Notes: generated from the letters alone by a model not told the origin. A stretch of 64,000 nucleotides of DNA from Streptomyces sp. NBC_01707 (GCF_041438805.1 NZ_CP109190.1:434001-498000), one strand, 5' to 3'; counted from the first letter of the stretch, positions 17,719-25,789 are shown. Made by a program: numbers and translations.

Positions 17719-18099
17719 ATGGCTTTCAGGATCGCGCGGCGCGCCGCTCTCGCGGCCGCCTCTGTGACCATCGCGGCAACCGGACTCCTCACTACGGGTG
17801 GCCCCGTCTCTGCAGCGACCCACCCCACCGACGGCCGAACGGCCATCGTTGCCCACCACGTGCAACTCCTCGACTCCCATGACGACAGCGGCAGCCGGGA
17901 CGCAGGACGGGCCTACAACGACGAAGACGCCCGCCGGCGCTGGGTCAACGACCAGATCGAATGGACCCTGCACCACGACCCCGCCACCCAGCAGACGAAC
18001 GACGACGACGCCCGCCGGCGCTGGGTCAACGACCAGATCGAATGGACCCTGCACCACAGCCCCGCCACCCAGCAGACGAACGACGGCAACGACCGTTGA
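17719..18099 (+). CDS. Small secreted protein with a 27-residue tandem duplication
   Basis: A 126-residue protein: signal peptide (RRAALAAASVTIAATGLL, cleavage near VSAA), a short linker, then two nearly identical 27-residue units (each containing DARRRWVNDQIEWTLHH and PATQQT) and a third partial start. AGGAGAAAGATC before the ATG and the N-terminal sequence match the gene at 14464. The amphipathic WVNDQIEWTL segment could be a helix. The two DNA units differ at only about three bases, pointing to a recent duplication. Function is unknown. Confidence 0.8.
   Translation: MAFRIARRAALAAASVTIAATGLLTTGGPVSAATHPTDGRTAIVAHHVQLLDSHDDSGSRDAGRAYNDEDARRRWVNDQIEWTLHHDPATQQTNDDDARRRWVNDQIEWTLHHSPATQQTNDGNDR
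17917..18078 (+). repeat. Two 81-bp direct repeats within the secreted-protein gene
   Basis: Unit 1 is 17917-17997 and unit 2 is 17998-18078, in frame and adjacent. They are identical except for one base in the fourth-position codon (GAA versus GAC) and two bases in GAC versus AGC. A truncated third unit (AACGACGGCAAC) follows. Confidence 0.92.
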
Positions 18100-18419
18100 C
18101 ACCGGGGCACTGACCAGACCGAGTCAATCCGGGACCACGATGAACCTCACCACCGGGTCCGAGACGAGCACAAGGGGCGTTCACACCGCCGAGCCCCCTC
18201 CATCCCTGCAGTTCCCTTTGCTTCACGCACCCGGAGAGACTCCCTCGGCCGTTCACGTCGGCCACGCGCCGCCACGGCGCCCTCCGGCACCCGCATCCCG
18301 CGACCCACGGCGCTGGCCCCAGCCCGCCAAACGGTGGCCCCCAACACTGACTGGCCCGCAGCGCGTCCACGCCTCCGCAACTCGCCCATGGCAGCACCGC
18401 ACCGTTGCCCAGCTGGCCT
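18100..18419. other. Intergenic, no gene seen
   Basis: About 320 bases between the duplicated secreted-protein gene and an IS982 relic. Frames are proline- and arginine-rich, and no start or family is recognised. Confidence 0.45.
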
Positions 18420-18906
18420 CCCCCATCATCGGCCGGCCGGGTGCAACCGCAGTCGCAGGCCCCAGAAATACCGCCTGCGGCTGACGCGTCAGCCGAACTG
18501 GACCTATCCCGCCAGGCCGGAGCGATTGACGGTCTCCGTTGGCCGCCGCACTCGACCGGCACGGAGCCCACGACCCACGCACGGTCGCTCCACAGCGTGC
18601 TACCGCTCGCCAGTACGCGGGTGATACGTCGGGGCGAGCCCCGCGGCCTTACGCAGGCACGTGTCGCAGCCTGGCTGCCGGGGCAGACGGGGAAACTAGT
18701 GCCGCAGGCAGGCGCCAGTCGTGCCCCAACCAACGGGCCTCGCAGGTGAAGCCCAGTACAGCCTGCACCATCGCCAAGGTCACCAGCTCCGCGTCGCTCA
18801 ACTGCGGCTCGATCCCCACCATCAGCCCGGGGCCAGCCACGGCGATCTCTTCAGCAGCCCGTCTGCACAGAGAGTGCGCCGCTAGGGAATCCAACTCAGT
18901 TTTCAC
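18420..18906 (-). pseudogene. Decayed IS982-family transposase
   Basis: Pieces in several frames of the minus strand match IS982 in order: LSDAELVTLAMVQAVLGFT with EARWLGHDW, then FPRLPRQPGCDTCLRKAAGL, then LWSDRAWVVGSVPVECGG (canonical WSD.v.v.DSTPvECGR). In-frame stops and shifts separate them. The conserved catalytic Asp of DSTP is Gly here. It is related to, but much more decayed than, the copy at 20088. Confidence 0.75.
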
Positions 18907-19023
18907 GCACCGACGTTGAACTCCCTCATCAGGCCCATGTGCCGCTTCTGCACATCCTCATCCGGGCCGGCCGGCGCCGGCGCCGACAATTCCTGACGAC
19001 AGCCGTCTGTCAGGGCTGACAGG

Positions 19024-19455
19024 ATGTCCGCCATGGACAAGGTGGTGACGGCCAGGGAAAACCTCACGTCCCGCCGTCGATATGCGGCGCTCCAACGGGA
19101 ATCCTTCGACGGTGGCGATCTCCCATCAGTGCGCCTGCAACAGTTGTGGTTCACGCGGTGCTCATTTCGCGGAGCTGATCTGCGTCAAGCAACCCTGGAC
19201 GGCTGCCGCTTCAAGCTGTGCGACCTACGCGGGAGCAACCTGAGCGGCGCCTCCCTGCGAGGGGTCTCCCTGGCGGGCTGCGATCTGACCGGAGCTGACC
19301 TCCGGGGGGCGGACCTGAGCGGCGCGCAGTTGGGCCAGGTCCTCACCGGCACCCCGCCCTATGGGCTGACCAATGCCACTGGCATCAAGTTGGACAATGC
19401 CATCCTCCGCGACCTGCAGCTTGACCAGGTCATCGGCTGGCCCATCATCGGGTAA
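19024..19455 (+). CDS. Pentapeptide-repeat protein
   Basis: A 143-residue protein with consecutive A(D/N)LxX-type pentapeptides across residues 48-105: CSFRGADLRQATLDGCRF, NLSGASLRGVSLAGCDL, TGADLRGADLSGAQL. They would form a right-handed quadrilateral beta-helix. Some such proteins mimic DNA and protect gyrase (Qnr/MfpA); many have unknown targets. The repeat run is short, and no signal peptide or membrane segment is seen. ATG 19024 and ATG 19033 are both possible starts. Confidence 0.8.
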   Translation: MSAMDKVVTARENLTSRRRYAALQRESFDGGDLPSVRLQQLWFTRCSFRGADLRQATLDGCRFKLCDLRGSNLSGASLRGVSLAGCDLTGADLRGADLSGAQLGQVLTGTPPYGLTNATGIKLDNAILRDLQLDQVIGWPIIG

Positions 19456-19521
19456 CCGGCCGACGTCCGAGGCGGATGGACCCGCCTTGACCCAGCAGGC
19501 CGGCACCCCTAGGTGATCAAT

Positions 19522-19541
19522 TCCAAGGGATGCCTGCGGAG
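19522..19541. repeat. 20-bp direct repeat, left copy
   Basis: TCCAAGGGATGCCTGCGGAG here and TCCAAGGGGTGCCTGCGGAG at 20039-20058, 19 of 20 identical. The pair frames the nucleotide-processing gene at 19628-20017; the right copy also borders the IS982 relic. Confidence 0.75.
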
Positions 19542-19627
19542 GGTGTGGGGTGGGCGGCGGCCGAAGCCACCGCGAGACGGACAGGCGGCGGCCTGCCGGT
19601 CCTGGTTGTCGAAGTGGCAGCGGGCGG

Positions 19628-20017
19628 TCAGGCGTCAGGGTCGACTTCGGGATACGTGAACCGCACGGGCTTGCCCAGCGACCGGGCGTAGGCGATTTCG
19701 GCTCGGGTGCTGTCTCCGATGTAGTCGCCGACTACGAGCACCTCATCAGCGAGCCGGATCTTCGCCCGGTGCAGATCGTCGAGTCGAACCTTCAGCGCCT
19801 CGGCCTCGACAGGATCGGACCAAAGTTCGTGCGGCGACTTCAAGTCACAGCCCGGTTTGACGACAATCTTTCCAGCTTTGGTCTCCCGCAGATCGGCCTC
19901 GTTCATCTCGGTCATGAAGCGGGTGGAGCCGCAGACCACGACGATACGCGGGAGGCCCAACAGCTTCTTCGCGTCGGCGAGCTTCTCCTCAGGGGTGAGC
20001 AGTTGCGGGTATGACAC
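19628..20017 (-). CDS. Nucleoside 2-deoxyribosyltransferase-like protein
   Basis: A 129-residue protein with the fold signature of the N-deoxyribosyltransferase/DUF4406 group: IVVVCGSTRF near residue 25, a central ADEVLVVGDYIGDSTRAEI and a final GKPVRFTYPE. The family cleaves or exchanges bases on (deoxy)nucleosides or nucleotides, and members are common on phages and mobile DNA. AGGAGGAACCA precedes a GTG start. Flanking 20-bp direct repeats and adjacent IS relics hint at acquisition. Confidence 0.7.
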   Translation of the reverse strand: MSYPQLLTPEEKLADAKKLLGLPRIVVVCGSTRFMTEMNEADLRETKAGKIVVKPGCDLKSPHELWSDPVEAEALKVRLDDLHRAKIRLADEVLVVGDYIGDSTRAEIAYARSLGKPVRFTYPEVDPDA

Positions 20018-20038
20018 TGGTTCCTCCTGGTGGCGTGG

Positions 20039-20058
20039 TCCAAGGGGTGCCTGCGGAG
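20039..20058. repeat. 20-bp direct repeat, right copy
   Basis: Matches 19522-19541 with one mismatch. It lies 22 bases upstream of the gene it would flank and about 30 bases before the IS982 reading frame. Confidence 0.75.
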
Positions 20059-20087
20059 ACGAGAACGAGGGCGTCCAAGATCGTTTT

Positions 20088-21053
20088 GTGACGAACGACG
20101 TGGATACCCTCGCGACAGCACTCTATGCGACGACCGACGACATGCTGAGGGAGCATCCCGACCTTGCGCCGTGGCGCCCGCCGGTCGGCATTACGCCCCT
20201 CCTGAGCGATGCCGAACTGGTCACCCTCGCCACGATGCAGGCCGTACTCGACTACACCTCCGAGGCCAAATGGCTCCGCCATACCCGTGCCCACCTGCGC
20301 CACCTCTTCCCCTACCTGCCCCAGCAACCCGGCTACAACAAGCGACTGCGCAAGGCCGCCGGTCTGATGCGAAGCGTCAACCGGACCCTGGCCACCACCA
20401 CCTCGGTGTGGAGCGACGAAGTAGGGGTCATGGACTCCACCCCGGCGGAATGCGGCCGCTCCCGCGAGACCGTCAAACGCTCCGACCTGGCAGGTTGGGC
20501 CGAATACGGCTACTGCGCCAGCCACAGCCGCTTCGTCTGGGGCCGGCGCCTGCACCTGGTCTGCACCCTTCAGGGCCTGTCCATCGCCTTCGCCCTGACC
20601 GGGGGGCCGAGGCCGACGAACGGGAGACCCTCCTTGACCTCCTGGCAGCCGAATGCGGGCCTTTGCGAGAGAGCCCCCGACAGACTCTCATCGGCGACAA
20701 GAACTACTTCGGCCGTGGTTTCGAACGCGAACTGTGCGAGCATGGAGTCGAGTTGCTGCGGCCTGCCCGTAAAAGTGAACGGGAACGGCCTGGCGCAGCC
20801 CTGTTCAGGCCGATGCGACAGGTCATCGAATCGACCAACGAGACCTTCAAGAGACAGCTTGACCTCGAACGGCACCGAGGGCGCACACGGAGGTGTCATA
20901 GCCCGCGTCGTGCAACGCATCCTCGCGCTGACCGCCGCGATCTGGCACAACGCCGCCACCGGAAAAACCGTCCTACGCTCACTGATCGCTTACGATCACT
21001 GGCCCCTTGGAATAGATCATCTCGTCGAGCAGCACCGTTGCGCCGCGGATTGA
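20088..21053 (+). pseudogene. IS982-family transposase with two frameshifts
   Basis: From GTG 20088: LSDAELVTLATMQAVLDYTS, FPYLPQQPGYNKRLRKAAG, then SVWSDEVGVMDSTPAECGRS carrying the first catalytic Asp. After a G-run near 20610 the frame changes and continues ETLLDLLAAECGPL, IGDKNYFGRGFE (second Asp) and ESTNETFKRQLDLERH (Glu). A second shift near 20880 returns to the original frame for VVQRILALTAAIWHN. All catalytic residues survive, so decay is recent. Programmed frameshifting is unlikely because two shifts are needed. Confidence 0.85.
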
Positions 21054-21259
21054 GCGTCGCTGCGCCCAGATGTCTGGAGACTGTGAGGCGGAACCCATCA
21101 CTTCTGCCTTGGCCGTATACACATCCGATGCCCGCGGGCGCCACTGGCCAGCTGAAAAACGTCTGGAACCGGGGCAGCGAAACGGCCTCGCGTATCGGCG
21201 AAGCCATTTCGCTCGCCCGGGGCCCGACGCAGTCGCTCGGCGGGGGCAATTAAGAGAAC

Positions 21260-21286
21260 AGCCTCGCCGGCAGGGGCGACGAGGCT
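21260..21286. terminator. Small hairpin
   Basis: AGCCTCG and CGAGGCT pair around 13 bases. It lies in a 370-base stretch (21054-21431) with no supported gene, downstream of the IS982 relic. Confidence 0.35.
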
Positions 21287-21431
21287 GCAAGCAGTGTGCA
21301 GGAGCAGGCCACCATAGTTACCGATTCGCCGTGCGGAGCGAAGCACGCGGGTGGGCGGCCGAACATAGGGCGCAGCCTGGTACATGGCCCAGTGCTAGGG
21401 CCTGTGTCGGAAGTGCTCTAGGTTGGCTGAC

Positions 21432-21953
21432 GTGAGTGCGCGGGGGCGGAGTTACAGATATGTCGGACCGGTCGAGCTGAAGACTGCGGTCCGTCCTGGT
21501 GGCGGCGGGTGCAGGATCAGCTCGGCGGCTGACTTCGACAGCTGGATCGCTGAGCGATCGGCGGCGGAGCTGGCCGAACCGTTCACCTTCGTGGTCGGTA
21601 TGGACGGTGTACTTCGACTGGCGCCGCGACGAAGCGAGCACGTGGCCTGTGCCGGCGGAGACATGGTTCTGAGTGCCGGCGAGATCAGCTTCACCCGTGA
21701 GGCAGATCAGTGGGTCGTGAGTGAGGTCACCAACCAGTCCACCGGATACTGCCCGGACATCGCCTCCTGGTCGGAAGTCGCCCGTGCTCTGGACGACGTG
21801 GAGCTCGTGCGGCCCTCCGGCTTCACCCACGAGGTGGTGTTCCGGCGGTGCCCCGACTGCCAGGAACACAACATCGTGCGCGAGGACGACTTCGTCTGCG
21901 TCTTCTGCGGCAGCGATCTGCCTACGGCGTGGAACGTGGATCCCACCGCGTGA
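21432..21953 (+). CDS. Uncharacterised protein with C-terminal zinc ribbon
   Basis: A 173-residue protein with an N-terminal mixed alpha/beta part (RYRYVGPVEL-type start, FVVGMDGVLRLAPRRSEHVACAGG). The C-terminal treble-clef/zinc-ribbon pattern CPDC ... CVFC (about residues 141-160) should bind one zinc. I do not recognise a named family, although similar proteins occur as ordinary Streptomyces genes. It starts 17 bases inside the putative left end of the IS5 element and is convergent with the transposase, with an 11-base gap. It may be a captured passenger or a chromosomal gene beside the insertion. The start at GTG 21432 lacks a good ribosome site. Confidence 0.7.
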   Translation: MSARGRSYRYVGPVELKTAVRPGGGGCRISSAADFDSWIAERSAAELAEPFTFVVGMDGVLRLAPRRSEHVACAGGDMVLSAGEISFTREADQWVVSEVTNQSTGYCPDIASWSEVARALDDVELVRPSGFTHEVVFRRCPDCQEHNIVREDDFVCVFCGSDLPTAWNVDPTA

Positions 21954-21963
21954 CGGCCGAGGG

Positions 21964-22839
21964 TCACAGCCACTCGTTGATGGCAGCGACAAGGACGGTC
22001 GCCTCGTAGCGGACCGCGAGCTTGTCATATCGCGTGGCAACGGCGCGGTATCTCTTGAGGCGGTTGATCCCGCACTCGACCGCGTGACGCTCCCGGTAGT
22101 CGACCGGGTCGAAGTGCGGCGGTCGACCGCCACGGGATCCAAGCTTCTGGCGGTTGCGCGCCTGGTCGGCCTTGTCAGGGATGGTGCAGCGGATCCCGCG
22201 GCGGCGCAGGTAGGCGCGGTTCCTGCGGGAGGCGTACGCCTTGTCAGCCCGCACTCGATCGGGACGGACGCGCGGCCGGCCCGGCCCGATCCGGGGCACA
22301 CGGACCTTTGCCAGCACGGGTTCGAACTGCGGCGAGTCCCCGCGTTGTCCTGCCGTGACCACGATCGACATGGGCTTTTGGCCCTGCTCGACGGCAAGGT
22401 GCAGCTTGGTGGTGAACCCGCCGCGCGAGCGTCCCAGCCCGTGATCACCGGGCTCGGTGAACACGCCACCCGGCGGTTCCTTCTGTAGCTCGCCCTGCCT
22501 GCGAGCCCCGGCAGCATGCTGGTGGGCGCGGCAGACCGTGGAGTCGACGCTCAGGTCCCACGTGATCGAACCCTTCGCGTCGGCCAGAGACTGGAGCCGG
22601 GTGAGGATCCGGTGCCAGGTGCCGTTCCGCTGCCATCGGCGAAACAGGTCGTAGATCCGTCCCCACGGTCCGTACTCGACGGGTACGTCCCGCCACGGCA
22701 CACCGGTCCGGACCCGGAACCGTATGCCGTCGATCAGCTGCCGCCGAGGCCAGACGGGCGGCCGTCCCGACTTTGTCCCCTTCGGCAACAACGGCTCCAG
22801 CGCCGCCCACTGCTCGTCCGTGAGATCTCCCCGCCCCAT
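21964..22839 (-). CDS. IS5-family DDE transposase
   Basis: An intact 291-residue transposase. The N-terminus [14 protein letters not shown] is the usual DUF4096-type DNA-binding start. Catalytic residues are in place: D99 ([18 protein letters not shown]), D199 ([15 protein letters not shown]) and E256 ([20 protein letters not shown], the Y-(2)-R-(3)-E-(6)-K-type block). It lies inside the inverted repeats described for this element and is probably still active or only recently silenced. Confidence 0.92.
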   Translation of the reverse strand: MGRGDLTDEQWAALEPLLPKGTKSGRPPVWPRRQLIDGIRFRVRTGVPWRDVPVEYGPWGRIYDLFRRWQRNGTWHRILTRLQSLADAKGSITWDLSVDSTVCRAHQHAAGARRQGELQKEPPGGVFTEPGDHGLGRSRGGFTTKLHLAVEQGQKPMSIVVTAGQRGDSPQFEPVLAKVRVPRIGPGRPRVRPDRVRADKAYASRRNRAYLRRRGIRCTIPDKADQARNRQKLGSRGGRPPHFDPVDYRERHAVECGINRLKRYRAVATRYDKLAVRYEATVLVAAINEWL

Positions 22840-22889
22840 GAACCGTGATCATTCATCGCTCAAGATCCACTTTCGACACACGGCCTAGT

Positions 22890-23965
22890 TGTATTGATCA
22901 CGAGCGTTGTTGACACGAGGGTCTTGATCAAAGGCGAAGACCTCCGGTGTGGTGGAGCTGTCTAGGACTGCACCACACGGAGGTCTTCGTGTCCCACCGT
23001 AATGCCCGGCTGACTGTTCATGGCAGGCGGCTGTTGATCCAGCGTGTCCGTTCCGGCCGCCCGGTCGCCATGTGGCCAAGGAGATGGGGATCTCACGGGC
23101 AACCGCCCACAAGTGGGTGCGACGCTGGCGCGCGGAAGGCGATCCGGGGTTGTTCGACCGCTCGAGCCGGCCGCACACGACCCCGCATCGCACGGTCCCC
23201 GAGACGGAAGCCGCTGTCTGCGATCTGCGGCAGGCCCGCAAGCTCGGCCCGGCCCGGATCGGCCCGATCCTCGGGCTGCCCGCCTCCACGGTGCACCGGA
23301 TCCTGACCCGTCACGGACTGAACCGTCTGGCCTGGCTGGACCGGCCGACCGGCGAGCCGATACGCCGCTACGAACGCAGCCGCCCTGGCGAGCTGGTGCA
23401 TGTCGACATCAAGAAACTCGGCAATATCCGTGACGGCGGCGGCTGGCGCTCGGTCGGCAGAACAGCCGGCAACCAGAACCGGCAGGCCACCACCGACCTG
23501 CGCAAGAGCTGCAAGCCGGTGATCGGCTACAGCTACATCCACTCCGCCGTCGACGACCACTCCCGCCTCGCCTACAGCGAGGTGCTGCCCGACGAACGCC
23601 AGCACACCGCGATCGGCTTCTGGCAACGCGCCCAGGCATTCTTCACCGGCCACGGCATCACCGTCGAACGGGTGCTGACCGACAACGGCTCCTGCTACAA
23701 GTCCAAGCTGTTCACCCAGACTCTCACCGCAGCCGGCATCGCCCATAAACGCATCCGCCCCTACCGGCCACAGACAAACGGCAAGGTCGAACGCTTCAAC
23801 CGCACCCTGCTGGAGGAATGGGCCTACCTACGGCCCTACACCACCAACACCGAACGCACCGCGGCCCTGGCAGACTTCCTCCACATCTACAACACCACCG
23901 CTGCCACACCGCACTCGGCGGCAAGCCACCGATCAGCCGAGTCAACAACGCTACGGGTCAATACA
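22890..23965 (+). mobile_element. IS481-family insertion sequence with target duplication
   Basis: A 1076-bp element with ends TGTATTGATCACGAGCGTTG (left) and TGTATTGACCCGTAGCGTTG (right, read inward). They are flanked by the perfect 6-bp direct repeat CCTAGT (22884-22889 and 23966-23971). The target overlaps the CTAG at the right border of the IS5 element, so this insertion came after that one. The transposase inside is frameshifted. The complete ends and duplication show that the insertion is recent. Confidence 0.9.
22935..22989 (+). promoter_or_regulatory. Hairpin covering the IS481 transposase ribosome site
   Basis: Arms CGAAGACCTCCGGTGTGGTG (22935-22954) and CACCACACGGAGGTCTTCG (22971-22989) pair with a single bulged G. 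GGAGGT in the right arm is the likely ribosome site and the arm ends at the GTG start. A transcript entering from outside the element would fold and block translation; one starting inside the left arm would not. Confidence 0.6.
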
Positions 23966-23970
23966 CCTAG
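22989..23970 (+). pseudogene. IS481 transposase with two single-base deletions
   Basis: The family order is complete: an N-terminal helix-turn-helix (RATAHKWVRRWRAEGD, FDRSSRP), the DDE domain (ELVHVDIKKLG, DDHSRLAYSEVL, LTDNGSCYKS) and the C-terminal KVERFNRTLLEEWAY. The frame is broken near 23069 (RPVA|VAKEMG, one C missing) and again near 23896 (YN|HHRCHTALGG, one C missing). The final stop TAG comes from the duplicated target site. The rest is intact, so inactivation is recent. Confidence 0.88.
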
Positions 23971-24049
23971 TTCGGGCGCCCCAGGACGGCACCAGCCGTA
24001 CCGACTGGCCTCTGCAGGCTGCGGCCGGATGGCTGACTGACCGTGCGGG

Positions 24050-24451
24050 CTACGCGTCCGGCGCGTCGGCGATCTTGTCAAGTTCACGCATCGCCTCGGC
24101 GTGGGCGCTCATCCGGATACTCATACTGCCGCTCATGAAGAGCGCCACACCAGCGACCGACATCGGCACGGACAGCCCGAGCACGGCCAGGGCTTCAGGC
24201 CAGTCACGTTCGTTCTGACACCAATCACCGTTTCGCAGACCGTCGTTGGCCGTGCCACGTTCGGTCAACAACCGTGACTCGCACTCCGCGGGGTAACGGT
24301 CGCCGGGCTCCTCATCGACCTCGTACGGCGTGAGCAGCAACAGAGCACACCATGCCCACTGCAGCACCGCCACAGTCAACAGACCGATGCCCCAGGCTCG
24401 TATCCGCCCGGCTCTGTCGCGGAAGTCGAGGTCGTACTCACGTGATCGCAT
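24050..24451 (-). CDS. Small membrane protein
   Basis: A 133-residue protein with two hydrophobic segments: RIRAWGIGLLTVAVLQWAWC with ALLLLTPY (about 15-43), and VLGLSVPMSVAGVALFMSG near residues 90-108. A charged, cysteine-containing loop lies between them (ECESRLLTERG, GDWCQNERDW). The C-terminus is acidic and probably cytoplasmic. No family is recognised. The two cysteines in the outer loop could form a disulphide. The ribosome site is weak. It lies just downstream of a recombinase relic. Confidence 0.65.
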   Translation of the reverse strand: MRSREYDLDFRDRAGRIRAWGIGLLTVAVLQWAWCALLLLTPYEVDEEPGDRYPAECESRLLTERGTANDGLRNGDWCQNERDWPEALAVLGLSVPMSVAGVALFMSGSMSIRMSAHAEAMRELDKIADAPDA

Positions 24452-24573
24452 GGCGGACGAATCTAGCAGGGTGCTATCGCAGCCAGGGCGGCCGCACGCC
24501 AGGCCAATCCCTGAGTCCGTCTCACGTGACGTCGTCTCCGGTACGCGAACGAACAAGGCCAGGTGAGACGGGA

Positions 24574-24860
24574 GCAAGGTGCCATGGGCCTGGCGCCTCA
24601 GAGCGGGAGCGGCGGCCCAGCCCCCCTGCCTGACAACAGCGATGGGGTTCCTGCCCCTCTTGCGGCCGATAGAGGCCAGCCCGATGCGCAGACAGTGCCC
24701 GGTCCAGGGAACGGCACGCCGGCCCACTTCGAGAGCGCTTGCCCGAGCGTGGAACCTATCGGGGACCAGGCCGCCAGTGACGCGCCCCCGCCGGTCGATG
24801 CCGACGAACCACCGAGCGGACAGGCTGGCCCAGCCTGTTCTGGCTGTGGTGTCGAAGTCG
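24574..24860 (-). pseudogene. Tyrosine recombinase (phage-type integrase) relic
   Basis: A minus-strand reading includes FVGIDRRGRVTGGLVPDRF, WTGHCLRIGLAS, GRNPIAVVRQGGWA. This matches the C-terminal catalytic part of actinomycete tyrosine recombinases (...GHSLR.G.A...G....I..QGGW...). The catalytic tyrosine segment and the N-terminal core-binding domain are absent. A lost integrative element is the likely source. Confidence 0.6.
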
Positions 24861-25239
24861 CAACGAACGAACGAGGGGTGCAACTGGACCGACAACCTGA
24901 TGGCGTTGATCGCCGCTGCAGTGGAGTCCCCACTGACCATCGGGTCGTGCTGGCACAAGCAACCGCAGTAATGCGGGCGTCTGATGGCGAGTTGGAGCTA
25001 CGTTCGACGGCGTCCACCATTCCATGCTCAACTTCGCCCGGATGCGCCCGATCCGGAGGGGCGATCGGGCGCACAGCGGCCAACCACGCTCGAAGCGACC
25101 CGACGTCCGGATGCGCGCTACGAGCCCGTTGCGCGGCCGCACCGCGGAGCGGTGCGGCCGGCGTTGGTACGCGCGATGCTCCTGCAGATGAGGATCTTCC
25201 CCTGCCGTTCGTGTCGAGCAGCGGACACCTGCAGCCCTA

Positions 25240-25256
25240 TTGCATACAGTATGCAA
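25240..25256. promoter_or_regulatory. Perfect palindrome TTGCATAC-A-GTATGCAA
   Basis: A 17-bp odd palindrome, AT-rich against a GC-rich background, 114 bases before the CoA-binding gene. Its form resembles GntR (FadR/FCD) operators such as T-x-GTATAC-type sites. No gntR gene lies in the window, so the regulator would act from elsewhere. Confidence 0.6.
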
Positions 25257-25274
25257 ACCGGTTAGCGTCCACTC

Positions 25275-25373
25275 ATGCGACTGGCAAAGCCCACAGACCC
25301 GGAGCGCCCCATCAGCCTGCGGTTGGTGGCAACTGGCGCGAAACTCACCACCGCACGGAGGTGCCTGGCATGA
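25275..25373 (+). CDS. Possible 32-residue upstream ORF coupled to the CoA-binding gene
   Basis: ATG at 25275, stop TGA at 25371-25373 overlapping the next ATG as ATGA. It sits between the palindrome at 25240 and the downstream gene. The peptide (MRLAKPTDPERPISLRL at the start) has no known match and no ribosome site of its own. Translational coupling would make sense of the overlap, but chance cannot be excluded. Confidence 0.25.
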   Translation: MRLAKPTDPERPISLRLVATGAKLTTARRCLA

Positions 25374-25789
25374 CGCTTTACGGCGATGACGCGACAATCA
25401 GGCAGATTCTCACCGCTGCCGGAGACACCTGGGCCGTGGTAGGCCTGTCCGACAACCCCGAACGGGCCGCTTACCGCGTGGCCGAGAAGCTGCAGCGCAT
25501 AGGCAAGAGAGTGGTGCCCGTGCACCCGAAGGCAGAGACGGTGCACGGCGAGCAGGGCTACGCATCTCTTGCGGAGATCCCTTTCCCGGTGGATGTGGTG
25601 GACGTGTTCGTCAACTCCGCCCTCGCCGGCGGCATCGCGGACCAAGCTGTGACGATCGGCGCCAAAGCAATCTGGTTCCAACTCGGCGTCATCGACGAGG
25701 CCGCCTACGACAGGACTCGCGAAGCCGGCCTGCTGATGGTGATGGACCGCTCCCCCGGACGAGAGATACCCCGGCTGGCTCTGGGCTGA
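25370..25789 (+). CDS. CoA-binding domain protein (YccU type)
   Basis: A 139-residue single-domain Rossmann-fold protein. TWAVVGLSDNPERAAYRVAE is the nucleotide-binding loop; IGKRVVPVHPKAETVHGE, then VDVVDVFVNSALAGGIAD and IWFQLGVIDE follow the succinyl-CoA-synthetase CoA-binding domain pattern. Free-standing YccU-like proteins are suspected to bind CoA thioesters, but their role is not established. GGAGGT sits seven bases before ATG 25370. A GntR-like palindrome upstream suggests metabolite-responsive control. Confidence 0.88.
   Translation: MTLYGDDATIRQILTAAGDTWAVVGLSDNPERAAYRVAEKLQRIGKRVVPVHPKAETVHGEQGYASLAEIPFPVDVVDVFVNSALAGGIADQAVTIGAKAIWFQLGVIDEAAYDRTREAGLLMVMDRSPGREIPRLALG

Larger units (their letters stand above)
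21399..22884 (-). mobile_element. IS5-family insertion sequence, apparently with a passenger gene
   Basis: The left end GGCCTGTGTCGGAAGTG (21399-21415) and the right end, read inward as GCCGTGTGTCGAAAGTG (22868-22884), match at 14 of 17 bases. Both are flanked by CTAG (21395-21398 and 22885-22888), the target type of IS5-group elements. Between them lie a complete DDE transposase (21964-22839, minus) and, on the other strand, a 173-residue zinc-ribbon protein. At about 1.49 kb it is longer than a simple one-gene IS5 element. The left boundary rests on the imperfect inverted repeat alone. Confidence 0.55.

Noticed and set aside
20088..21053. Programmed frameshift in the IS982 transposase
   Set aside because: Two separate shifts in opposite directions are needed, IS982 normally has one frame, and a more decayed sibling exists at 18.4 kb.
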